Assembly: GCA_963742305.1 (NCBI GenBank)
Contig: CAVULN010000032.1
Span: 1 to 64,000, forward strand
From: Roseiarcus sp963742305
GTDB taxonomy: Bacteria > Pseudomonadota > Alphaproteobacteria > Rhizobiales > Beijerinckiaceae
Reading direction: 5' to 3'
DNA: 64,000 nucleotides
Every line of letters begins with the position of its first letter. Positions within the stretch are counted from its first letter, which is position 1. A model generated the notes under the pieces. The model searched no databases, was not told where the DNA came from, and worked only from the letters and a program-made list of their open reading frames with translations. Both the position numbers and the translations under genes were made by a program. Below, one piece after another: positions 34,710 through 42,434 of this stretch.

Positions 34710-35842
34710 TGCTTGCCTCCCTGAACGGTGCGCAAGCCAAGGGTTTCACCGAGCGAGCCGTCTGTATTGACGACCCGGCCAGAGGCGGCGTCGATGGGCA
34801 CGTGAATGTGCTTGACGACGATCCGCTCCGGACCGGGAACGTCGATGCGCTTCTCGATGATCTTCTCGACCGGGCGGTCCTTGAACACGGTGCGCACCAC
34901 GTTCTTACGCTTGCGGGCGTAATAGGCGCGGATGGCGCGGACGACCTTCGAGCCCTGTCCCGGCACTCGGGGCTGGGCGTGCGAGATGAACGCCAGCATC
35001 ATGGTTCCGATGGCGACCGCGCCAGCGAGAGCGGCGACGGCGATTCGCTTGAAGCGCTCGAACTGCGCGTCGGTCAGGTCTTTGACCGGCACGCCGTACC
35101 AAGTCGCCGCAGTGCGATACATGGTCGAGTTCGCCGCCGCCGCTTGCACCGCCTTCTCGGCGGCGATCACGGCGTCGCCAGCCGTCAAGCCATCAGCCGA
35201 CTGGAGCTTTTTTAGCTCTGCTTCGGCCTCGGCCAGACTGGCGTTGCGGTCGGCAACGCGGGCGTCGAACGCTTCCTGAGCCCTTCGCGCCGTCTCGCTA
35301 TCCCGGTCATCGGCTTTGTTCGGGCAAGCGTAAGTGACCGGCTTGCCCTTGTAGAGGCCGTGGCACGTCGCAGGTGGCGCGCTGACGTGTGCAGTGGGCC
35401 GTTCGCCTTGCAGCTCAGCGACCAGCTTGCGGCGCTTTTCGACCTCCGCCGTCTGCTTCGCGACCAGGCTCTCGGCGTCGTGGGCCTTCGCCCTCGCTGC
35501 GTCGAGAACGTCGCGTGCGGCGAGCACGTCCATCACCCGCTGGTGAATGAAGCGCTCGACGCCCATCGACATGCCCTCGAACGTCAGAACGGCGATGGTG
35601 CCCATGATGGCAAAGCCACAGAGCATGGCGAACGGTTTGAGATGGGCCGTCCAGCCAGCGAGCGGGACGCGCGTCGTCTCCATGACCGCGATGATCAGGA
35701 TCGGGGCGCACGCCCATATTGTGCTGCCCTTCGCCTCCATACCGATTTGGTAGGCGGTGATGAGGCAGATGGCGATGATCGCGGCTTCCGCGACCCACAG
35801 GATGCACCGCAACTGGCGGTGCGCAGTCACTACTCGTTCCAT
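34706..35842 (-). CDS. Multi-pass membrane protein with coiled coil
   Basis: 378 residues from ATG 35842, which has AAAGGAA at good distance. There are three membrane segments in the first 110 residues (ILWVAEAAIIAICLITAY, WACAPILIIAVMET, FAMLCGFAIMGTIAVLTF). A long helical region follows (AARDVLDAARAKAHDAESLVAKQTAEVEKRRKLVAELQ) with two cysteines (ATCHGLYKGKPVTYACPNK), then a fourth membrane segment and a basic tail. I do not recognise the family. The layout resembles membrane proteins of prophages and integrated elements. It is coupled to the protease gene downstream. Confidence 0.55.
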   Translation of the reverse strand: MERVVTAHRQLRCILWVAEAAIIAICLITAYQIGMEAKGSTIWACAPILIIAVMETTRVPLAGWTAHLKPFAMLCGFAIMGTIAVLTFEGMSMGVERFIHQRVMDVLAARDVLDAARAKAHDAESLVAKQTAEVEKRRKLVAELQGERPTAHVSAPPATCHGLYKGKPVTYACPNKADDRDSETARRAQEAFDARVADRNASLAEAEAELKKLQSADGLTAGDAVIAAEKAVQAAAANSTMYRTAATWYGVPVKDLTDAQFERFKRIAVAALAGAVAIGTMMLAFISHAQPRVPGQGSKVVRAIRAYYARKRKNVVRTVFKDRPVEKIIEKRIDVPGPERIVVKHIHVPIDAASGRVVNTDGSLGETLGLRTVQGGKQ

Positions 35843-35846
35843 TGTC

Positions 35847-35935
35847 GAGTTCCTTTCTAAGTCAGAGCAGCGGACTGCTTCGAGTTTCGGCAAGGTTGCC
35901 CGCTCATTCCCGCCGCGAACGACGGGCATGGGCTG
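35847..35935 (-). repeat. 5' leader repeat, copy A
   Basis: Sequence just upstream of ATG 35842 that matches copy B upstream of the next gene over about 85 bases, including TTCCTTTC, AAGTCAGAGC, TTGCCCGC and CCGCGAACGACGGGCATG in the plus sense. It contains the ribosome site, so the duplicated unit covers promoter, 5' untranslated region and Shine-Dalgarno. Confidence 0.65.
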
Positions 35936-35942
35936 GCAGTCG

Positions 35943-36281
35943 CTAGTGAGCGGCGGCAGCGCCTTGATGGAGGTCGCTCCAAGCAGGGGCGGCGTGAGGG
36001 GCGGGCGGCGCTACAACCGCAGCCTTGCGGGGAGCGGGCGCAGCATGGCGGGGCGCAGTCTTGTAGATGACCCGCGTCGGGCCGCGCTTGTAGATGACCC
36101 GCGTCGGGCCTTGCTGGTAGATGACGTGCGGGTGGTTGTTGGCCGCAGCGGCAGCCGCAGCAGCGGCGAGAAGCCCGCCAGCGATCAAGCCGCCAGCGAT
36201 CAATCCGTCATAGTTGCCCGCTTTGGCGGGGGCGGTCGCCAGAGAGGCGGCGACCAGTATCGAGACAAGCAACTTTTTCAC
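35943..36281 (-). CDS. Small exported protein with internal repeat
   Basis: 112 residues, GTG start 36281 after GGAAAGGAACCACC. Signal peptide MKKLLVSILVAASLATAPAKA. The mature part has LIAGGLIAGGLLAAAAAAAAA, a possible membrane segment, then a repeated GPTRVIYK unit (QQGPTRVIYKRGPTRVIYK) and a Pro/Ala/His-rich tail. I do not recognise the family. It shares its leader sequence with the neighbouring membrane protein gene. Confidence 0.55.
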   Translation of the reverse strand: MKKLLVSILVAASLATAPAKAGNYDGLIAGGLIAGGLLAAAAAAAAANNHPHVIYQQGPTRVIYKRGPTRVIYKTAPRHAAPAPRKAAVVAPPAPHAAPAWSDLHQGAAAAH

Positions 36282-36284
36282 GGT

Positions 36285-36366
36285 GGTTCCTTTCCAAAGT
36301 CAGAGCGGGACCATTCCCGCGTTCGGGCGATTGCCCGCACATGCCCACCGCGAACGACGGGCATGC
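36285..36366 (-). repeat. 5' leader repeat, copy B
   Basis: Second copy of the leader. It contains a perfect 7-bp inverted repeat, CATGCCC / GGGCATG, around ACCGCGAACGAC (about 36340-36365), degenerate in copy A. It could be an operator or an RNA hairpin shared by the two genes. Confidence 0.6.
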
Positions 36367-36644
36367 GTGGCGATCACGCTCAGTTGCGTTTGTTGGTGCT
36401 CGCAGTGCTTCAAATAGAAGTGGACCGGAGGCCCGACCTGTCAGCGCCCGCCAACCTCATGCTTTTCGACGCCATTCGGGTGTGCCACGTTGTCGACAGC
36501 GCGCGACATCGGTCCTGTGCGACATGCGCGTCAGACGGTGGCCTTATGCGGCGCGACCTTCCGGGCTCATCATTCTTGGGGTCTTGTCTTCGCCCGCCAA
36601 TCGGGTGCTAGATCACGCCAGTTCTCGACAACGGGAGCGACAGC
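36367..36644. other. Intergenic region upstream of the AraC-type gene
   Basis: Between leader copy B and the AraC-type gene I see no coding sequence with family features and no strong promoter match. Together with copy B this is a 360-base stretch without a gene. Confidence 0.35.
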
Positions 36645-37715
36645 GTGGCGGAGGGGACGACACGGCAGGTCCTGCCCACCGCGACGGGGTTCGCGGCAAG
36701 GGAAGCTATTGCGGCGCTACGCAAACACCATGTCGAGCCCGGTCCGCTTTTGCGGCGGGCGGGCATATCCGAACATGATCTTACGCTCGCTAAAAACGAC
36801 ACCAGCCCGACAAGCCATCGTATTTCGGCTACCGCTCAGGTTAAGTTCCTCGACTATGCCGCAGAGGCGATCGGCGATAGCGCTTTCGGGCTTCACCTCG
36901 CCGGACAGATCGATCAACGCGACGTAGGCATCTTTTTCTATGTCGGTTCGGTAGCAAGAGACGTTGGCGAGGCTCTTGCGCTTTATACAAGATATTGTCG
37001 GATTACGAACGAAGCAATTCGCCAGAAATTAACGCCAAGGCCCGACGGCGCAGCCCTTGAGATCGAGTTTGCTGGAGTTCAAAGGTACGCCGCGAGGCAG
37101 AACACGGAGTTCATTCTGGGGTGTTTCAGGACGGCGCTTCGCGCCCTCACGGGCCGAAATGTTACCCCAACCGCCGTGGCCTTCAGTCACAATCGCAACT
37201 CTGATCTGCGCGAGTTCGAGCGCTTCTTTGGGTGCAGAGTGGAGTTTGGCGCGAACACCAATCTGCTGGCGCTTACCGATGAAACCCTCCGGATTCCCCT
37301 TCTCAACGCCGACCCGAAATTTCTCGACACTCTTCGACCGTTCTGCGAGATGGCCGCAAAGGAACGCAGTGCAACGGCCGGGACCTTGCGCTCTGCGGTC
37401 GAAAGGGAAGTGGAGACACTGTTGCCGCACGGCAAGGCGACGGCGCGGACTGTCGCCAGGAATCTGGCGCTCAGTGTCCGCACGCAGTCGCGGCGGCTCG
37501 CCGATGAAGGGACGACCTACGCCGAAGTCGTCGATCACCTACGACGAAGCCTCGCTCTACAATACTTGAAAGAGCCGGGTATATCGGTTTCGCAGATCGC
37601 GTGGCTGCTGGGCTACGAAGGATCAACGTCGTTCAATCACGCCTTCCGGCGTTGGACCGGACAGTCGCCGTCCACTGCACGCAATCAAAAACTAGTCGCC
37701 GTGGCTTTGACCTGA
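36645..37715 (+). CDS. AraC-family transcriptional regulator (Arabinose_bd/OruR type)
   Basis: 356 residues. The N-terminal ligand domain (GFAAREAIAALRKHHVEPGPLLRRAGI...LHLAGQIDQRDVGIFFYVG) is the type found in OruR/ArgR-like regulators. The C-terminal helix-turn-helix pair reads TARTVARNLALSVRTQSRRLADEGTTY and ISVSQIAWLLGYEGSTSFNHAFRRWTGQSPS. The start codon is GTG 36645. It lies divergent from the small exported protein, so it might control that cluster, but the target cannot be read from the sequence. Confidence 0.88.
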   Translation: MAEGTTRQVLPTATGFAAREAIAALRKHHVEPGPLLRRAGISEHDLTLAKNDTSPTSHRISATAQVKFLDYAAEAIGDSAFGLHLAGQIDQRDVGIFFYVGSVARDVGEALALYTRYCRITNEAIRQKLTPRPDGAALEIEFAGVQRYAARQNTEFILGCFRTALRALTGRNVTPTAVAFSHNRNSDLREFERFFGCRVEFGANTNLLALTDETLRIPLLNADPKFLDTLRPFCEMAAKERSATAGTLRSAVEREVETLLPHGKATARTVARNLALSVRTQSRRLADEGTTYAEVVDHLRRSLALQYLKEPGISVSQIAWLLGYEGSTSFNHAFRRWTGQSPSTARNQKLVAVALT

Positions 37716-37871
37716 GCGTCTATCGCGGCGCGCGACGCCCGCCTTTCGGTAAAGCGCTGGAACTGACCTCCATTAGCAGTGGATTGGCGTCGAAAGGCAA
37801 AGTTTGTGCGTCGGAATCGGCTAGGCGTTCGCCCAGAACGTGATTCACTTCCGGATTGGAGGTGATTTGCG

Positions 37872-38005
37872 ATGCCGAAACCCTATTCGCTGGATCTTCG
37901 CGAGCGTGTGGTGAGTTCCGTTGAGGCTGGGCATTCGCGGCGTGCGGCGGCGGCCCATTTCAGGGTGTCGCCCTCGTTTGTCATCAATTTGATGACGGCC
38001 AATGG
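37872..38005 (+). pseudogene. 5' remnant of an IS630-type transposase
   Basis: MPKPYSLDLRERVVSSVEAG and RRAAAAHFRVSPSFVINLM match the N-terminal helix-turn-helix of IS630-family transposases. The match stops abruptly after NLM, and the following bases belong to the 3' end of the convergent LysR gene. The rest of the transposase is lost, so this is a fossil marking recombination. The upstream 37716-37871 shows nothing else. Confidence 0.7.
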
Positions 38006-38022
38006 GGATGCGGGGCGCTCGC

Positions 38023-38880
38023 TCATGCGTCGGTCCGATGAAGCGTGTCGACCACGCTCGCCACCCAACGGCGGCTCGAGACCGCCAGGGCCTGCGAACG
38101 CGCGAGCAGCAGCAGCGTGACCTCGGGCAAGGCCGGAAGGCTCTTGTCGGGGCACGGCTCCAGTCCTTGAGGGGCCAGTCCCTCGATCATCGGCGTGACG
38201 CCAAGACCGGCCGCCGCCGCGGCGGCGAGCACGGTGAAACTTGAAGATGTGCAGACGATCTCGAATTTCCGCCCCTGTGCGCGGAGCGCGCCAGTGGCCG
38301 CGTCATGAAACGGCGACCCCTGCGGCGCGAGCACGAGCGGCGCCGGCCGATCGTCGGGATCGCCCTCGAATGTCTGGCCGAACCAGCGCAATTGTCCCCG
38401 CCATTGTTCGATCCTGTGGGGCTCGCTGTCGCCCGTCCCGACGACGAACGCGACGTCGAGCGCGTTCTGACGGAAAGCCGCCGAAAGCGTCTGCGAGCTG
38501 TCGACAACAACTTCGAAGGTTGTGGGAACCTGGGCGCCGGCGCTGAGCTCGCCGAGCCGCGGCGCCAGAATTGAAGCGAATTCGCCGGCCATGCCAATAC
38601 GAAGCGCGTCGCTGGGATTGTTGCGGCCGACCTCGTCCAGCATGTCGTCATGCAGGCGCAACAAGCGCTTTCCATAATCGAAGCAAACCTCGCCTACGGG
38701 GGACAGCTCGAAGCGGCCGCCCTTCTTGAACAGCGGCGCCTCCACGAGCTCCTCCAGCCGTTTGACCTGAAGGCTGATCGTCGGCTGGGTCCGTCCCAGC
38801 TCCTCCGCGGCGCGGGTGAACCCTCGCGATTCCACCACCGCGACAAACGCCCGCAAAATGTCGATCGGAATCCCACGCAT
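38023..38880 (-). CDS. LysR-family transcriptional regulator
   Basis: 285 residues. The winged helix is IDILRAFVAVVESRGFTRAAEELGRTQPTISLQVKRLEELVEAPLF. The substrate-binding domain follows, with LRIGMAGEFASILAPRLGEL and later TVLAAAAAAGLGVTPMIEGLAPQGLEPC. ATG 38880 (MRGIPIDILRAF) fits the family; ATG 38898 is also open. The effector is unknown. It abuts the IS630 fossil at its 3' end. Confidence 0.9.
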   Translation of the reverse strand: MRGIPIDILRAFVAVVESRGFTRAAEELGRTQPTISLQVKRLEELVEAPLFKKGGRFELSPVGEVCFDYGKRLLRLHDDMLDEVGRNNPSDALRIGMAGEFASILAPRLGELSAGAQVPTTFEVVVDSSQTLSAAFRQNALDVAFVVGTGDSEPHRIEQWRGQLRWFGQTFEGDPDDRPAPLVLAPQGSPFHDAATGALRAQGRKFEIVCTSSSFTVLAAAAAAGLGVTPMIEGLAPQGLEPCPDKSLPALPEVTLLLLARSQALAVSSRRWVASVVDTLHRTDA

Positions 38881-39273
38881 GCAACCTACCGGTAGCATTC
38901 TTTTCTCCCATGTCTACATGTTTTTAATTTGATCGTCGCCGGAGATAGACAATCGGGCCCCGTTCCGCCGCCCGGCGCAGTCGGGCGCAATGACGCCACA
39001 GCGGCTTTGGGCAAGCCGGGAGTGGCTTTGTTTGCCCGGGCTGCGAATGCCTCAGCGGCAGGGCGAAGGAACAACGCATCGAATAATTGCGTGGATAGCC
39101 CCATGATCCAAAATAGACTTGATAGATGAGAACGCGCGTGACTCTGCCGTCGAACGTAGAATCAAATAATGATCAAGTTTACGTATCGTAACTCATTGAC
39201 AAGGGAGCGTGTCCTGTTTCGAATCACTTTACCACAACAATTCGCAGGGCGGCGGGAATCAGGGGCGGACGTG
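38881..39273. other. Intergenic region between divergent LysR and OmpR-like genes
   Basis: About 390 bases without a convincing gene. An AT-rich patch lies at 38905-38935 just upstream of the LysR gene and another at 39160-39240 upstream of the OmpR-like gene. These are probable promoter regions. An open frame from 39169 would extend the OmpR-like protein N-terminally, but the extra residues look random. Confidence 0.4.
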
Positions 39274-39774
39274 ATGCAGATCCATATTCTCGAAGACGCC
39301 GGCCAGGAGCTGGCCCCAATTGACGAAGTCATCCGGCGGCGCGAGGCCGCCATCCGCCGCGCGCAGGCCATCAAGCCCGTCGACCGGCTTTCCATGTTCG
39401 CGGGCTGGACTCTCGACGAGACGACGCGAGACCTCGTCGGTCCGGCGGGACTGCGGGTCGATCTGACGTCGTCCGAGTTCGATCTCCTCATGGCCCTGCT
39501 CCGGCAGCCGGGCCAGCCGCTGTCGCGCGAGGCCCTGCTCGGCGTGCTGCGCGGGCGCCAATGGACCTATTTCGACCGCTCGATCGACACCCTGGTCGCG
39601 CGGCTGCGCAAGAAGCTGGCGGGCGAGTCCGATCGTCCGCCGCTCATCCGTTCGGTGCGCGGCGTCGGCTATGTCTTCTGCGCCGCGGTGTCGAGGATTG
39701 GCGATCAGGATCGCCCGGCTGGCGTTTCCCGGCCGGCGGCCAAAGATGGAGCGTCGCGCCATCTCTCGCCTTGA
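39274..39774 (+). CDS. OmpR/PhoB-type DNA-binding protein lacking a receiver domain
   Basis: 166 residues from ATG 39274. The C-terminal winged helix is complete: GLRVDLTSSEFDLLMALL, SREALLGVLRGRQW, FDRSIDTLVARLRKKL and LIRSVRGVGYVFCA. In front is only a short helix (IDEVIRRREAAIRRAQAI) corresponding to the linker of response regulators. The aspartate-bearing receiver is absent, so it is either a truncated regulator or one that works without phosphorylation. No histidine kinase is adjacent. Confidence 0.65.
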   Translation: MQIHILEDAGQELAPIDEVIRRREAAIRRAQAIKPVDRLSMFAGWTLDETTRDLVGPAGLRVDLTSSEFDLLMALLRQPGQPLSREALLGVLRGRQWTYFDRSIDTLVARLRKKLAGESDRPPLIRSVRGVGYVFCAAVSRIGDQDRPAGVSRPAAKDGASRHLSP

Positions 39775-39903
39775 GCCGCGCGCAAGACCGCGACGTCCTC
39801 TCGAGCCGGTCCGATTGACGCCCCGCCAAGGCGGCTCTATCCATGGCCGCGCTCGTATTGAACCCGTCGCATCCCGTGTACGGGATCGGACCTTGCGGCG
39901 ACG

Positions 39904-40521
39904 ATGATCCGGTTTCACCGACACGATTTGCCCGCCGACGCCTCGTTCGGCGAGGCGGCGGCCATCGACACGGAGACGCTGGGACTGGCCGTCGGCCGCG
40001 ACCGGCTCTGCGTGGTGCAGGTGTCGCGCGGCGACGGGACCGCGGATATCGTGCAGGTCGGCCCCGGGCAAAGGAGCGCTCCCAATCTCGAGCGTTTGCT
40101 GGCCGATCCGGCGATCGTGAAACTGTTCCATTACGGCCGCTTCGACATGGGCGTGCTGCATCATGCGTTCGGAATGATGGCCGCGCCTGTCTATTGCACC
40201 AAGATCGCCTCCAAGATCGCGCGAACCTATACCGACCGGCACGGGCTCAAGGATCTGACGCGCGAACTTTTGGGGGTGGAGATCTCCAAGCAGCAGCAAT
40301 CGTCGGACTGGGGCGCGGACGTCTTAAGCGAGGCGCAGCTCGCCTATGCCGCCTCCGACGTGCTCCATCTGCATAGCCTGCGCGAGAAGCTCGACGCGAT
40401 GCTCGAGCGCGAGGGACGGGCGGAGCTCGCCCGCGCCGCCTTCGCCTATCTGCCCGACCGCGTCCGCCTCGACCTCGCCGGGTTCGAGGGCATGGACGTT
40501 TTCTCGCACGGCTATCCCTGA
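39904..40521 (+). CDS. Ribonuclease D-like 3'-5' exonuclease
   Basis: 205 residues. DEDDy exonuclease motifs: AAIDTETLGL (first acidic pair), KLFHYGRFDMGVLHHAF (second) and LAYAASDVLHLHSL (third, with Tyr). It lacks the HRDC domains of long RNase D and so belongs to the short alphaproteobacterial type. It probably trims tRNA or other structured RNAs. It converges with rph across a shared terminator. Confidence 0.88.
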   Translation: MIRFHRHDLPADASFGEAAAIDTETLGLAVGRDRLCVVQVSRGDGTADIVQVGPGQRSAPNLERLLADPAIVKLFHYGRFDMGVLHHAFGMMAAPVYCTKIASKIARTYTDRHGLKDLTRELLGVEISKQQQSSDWGADVLSEAQLAYAASDVLHLHSLREKLDAMLEREGRAELARAAFAYLPDRVRLDLAGFEGMDVFSHGYP

Positions 40522-40599
40522 CCTTTGCAGACGTGACGCGATCGCTGATCGTCGGCCGCTTGGCGACGCGACCGCTGGTCGCGTCAGCCGCGCTCCAAA

Positions 40600-40619
40600 G
40601 GGCGTCCGAAAGGACGCCC
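40600..40619. terminator. Hairpin terminator between convergent rnd-like gene and rph
   Basis: Perfect 8-bp stem GGGCGTCC with a GAAA loop and GGACGCCC (40600-40619). On the minus strand it is followed by TTT. It sits midway between the two convergent stops. A second hairpin, GCGACC-GCT-GGTCGC, lies at about 40568-40582. Confidence 0.6.
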
Positions 40620-40657
40620 GTCTGTCGACGGGCTATCGAGCGCGGCTACAGAATCGC

Positions 40658-41371
40658 TTAAGCGATCGCAGTCTTCTGCATGGCGATGAGCCGCTCAACC
40701 CCGCCGCGCGCCAGCTTCAGCATCCGGATGAGTTCGTCCTCCGAGAACGGCGCGCCCTCGGCCGACCCCTGAACCTCGACCAGGCCCCCCGAACCGGTGA
40801 TGACGAAATTCGCGTCGGTGTGAGCGGTCGAGTCCTCGGCGTAGTCGAGATCGACCAGGGCTTCGCCGCCGACGATGCCGCACGACACCGCGGCCACATG
40901 ATCCTTGAGCGGGCTCTCGCGCAGGATCGAGCGGCTCGCCATCCAGTTGAGGCAGTCGCGCAGCGCCACCCATGCCCCGGTGATCGAGGCTGTGCGGGTG
41001 CCCCCGTCCGCCTGCAGCACGTCGCAATCGACCGTGATCTGCCGCTCGCCGAGGCGCGGCAGATCGACGACCGCTCGCAGCGACCGGCCGATCAGGCGCT
41101 GGATCTCGTGGGTTCGCCCGGAAACCTTGCCGGTCGCCGAGTCGCGCTTGCTCCGCGTCAGCGTCGCGCGCGGCAGCATGGCGTATTCCGCCGTCACCCA
41201 TCCGCGTCCCTGGCCGCGCAGCCACGGCGGCGGCTTGTCCTCGAGCGAGGCCGCGCACAGAACATGGGTGTCGCCGAACCGGACGAGGCACGAGCCTTCG
41301 GCGTAGCGCGCCACCCCGCGCTCGAAGCTGACCGCGCGCATTTCGTCGACTGCGCGTTTGGATGGACGCAT
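40658..41371 (-). CDS. rph: Ribonuclease PH
   Basis: Phosphate-dependent 3'-5' exoribonuclease that trims tRNA 3' ends. From MRPSKRAVDEMRAVSFERG it has 237 residues, with LEDKPPPWLRGQGRGWVTAEYAMLPRAT, IQRLIGRSLRAVVDL, DCDVLQADGGTRTASITGAW and DLDYAEDSTAHTDANFVIT, all core RNase PH motifs. ATG 41371 matches the usual family start. Confidence 0.96.
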   Translation of the reverse strand: MRPSKRAVDEMRAVSFERGVARYAEGSCLVRFGDTHVLCAASLEDKPPPWLRGQGRGWVTAEYAMLPRATLTRSKRDSATGKVSGRTHEIQRLIGRSLRAVVDLPRLGERQITVDCDVLQADGGTRTASITGAWVALRDCLNWMASRSILRESPLKDHVAAVSCGIVGGEALVDLDYAEDSTAHTDANFVITGSGGLVEVQGSAEGAPFSEDELIRMLKLARGGVERLIAMQKTAIA

Positions 41372-41504
41372 GGGCGGGCCTCCCTTTCGTTCGTCCGCTC
41401 TAGCGGCAGAGGCTTCGCCTGGCAAATGCGCTCGCGCGAGCGCGCGCCCCGCGCCCGGTCTCCGCGTTGACCGGCGACGCCCGCGACTCTAAGGACAGCG
41501 CGCC

Positions 41505-42431
41505 ATGCCTTCCGCCACCGACGCGAGCCTCGACCCGGCGAGGTCCTTCCAGGGCCTGATCCTCACCCTTCAGACCTTCTGGGCTGGCCAGGGCTGCGTC
41601 ATGCTGCAACCCTATGACATGGAGGTGGGCGCCGGCACCTTTCACCCGGCGACGACCTTGCGCTCGCTCGGGCCCAGGCCCTGGAAGGCGGCTTATGTGC
41701 AGCCGTCGCGCAGGCCCAAGGACGGACGGTACGGCGAGAATCCCAACCGCCTCCAGCACTACTATCAGTATCAGGTGATCCTGAAGCCGAGCCCCGAGAA
41801 CCTTCAGGAGCTTTATCTCGATTCGCTCGCCGCGATCGGCGTCGACATGAAGCTCCACGACGTGCGCTTCGTCGAGGACGACTGGGAGAGTCCGACGCTG
41901 GGCGCCTGGGGCCTCGGGTGGGAATGCTGGTGCGACGGCATGGAAGTGTCGCAGTTCACCTACTTTCAGCAGGTCGCGGGCTTCGAGTGCGCGCCGGTCT
42001 CGGGCGAACTCACCTACGGCCTCGAGCGGCTCGCCATGTACGTGCAGGGCGTCGACAGCGTCTACGATCTCAACTTCAACGGCGGCGAGGGCGCCGAGCG
42101 CGTGGCCTATGGCGACGTGTTCCTCCAGGCGGAGCAGGAATATTCCCGCTTCAACTTCGAGCACGCCGACACCGCGATCCTGTTCCAGCATTTCAGGGAC
42201 GCCGAGGCCGAGTGCAAGGCGCTCATCGCGCGCGGCGAAGCGGGCGAGCGCCATCTGATGGCGCTGCCGGCCTATGACCAGTGCATCAAGGCGAGCCACG
42301 TCTTCAACCTGCTCGACGCGCGCGGCGCCATTTCCGTCACCGAGCGCCAGAGCTATATCCTGAGAGTGCGCGAGCTCGCCCGGGCCTGCGGCGCGGCCTG
42401 GCTCAAGACGGCGGGAGGCGGAGCCGCCTGA
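41505..42431 (+). CDS. glyQ: Glycyl-tRNA synthetase alpha subunit
   Basis: Catalytic subunit of the bacterial alpha2beta2 enzyme. SFQGLILTLQTFWAGQGCVMLQPYDMEVGAGTFHPATTLR, YVQPSRRPKDGRYGENPNR and EYSRFNFEHADT are diagnostic. It has 308 residues, normal length, with an intact frame. glyS follows three bases later. Confidence 0.97.
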   Translation: MPSATDASLDPARSFQGLILTLQTFWAGQGCVMLQPYDMEVGAGTFHPATTLRSLGPRPWKAAYVQPSRRPKDGRYGENPNRLQHYYQYQVILKPSPENLQELYLDSLAAIGVDMKLHDVRFVEDDWESPTLGAWGLGWECWCDGMEVSQFTYFQQVAGFECAPVSGELTYGLERLAMYVQGVDSVYDLNFNGGEGAERVAYGDVFLQAEQEYSRFNFEHADTAILFQHFRDAEAECKALIARGEAGERHLMALPAYDQCIKASHVFNLLDARGAISVTERQSYILRVRELARACGAAWLKTAGGGAA

Positions 42432-42434
42432 GCC

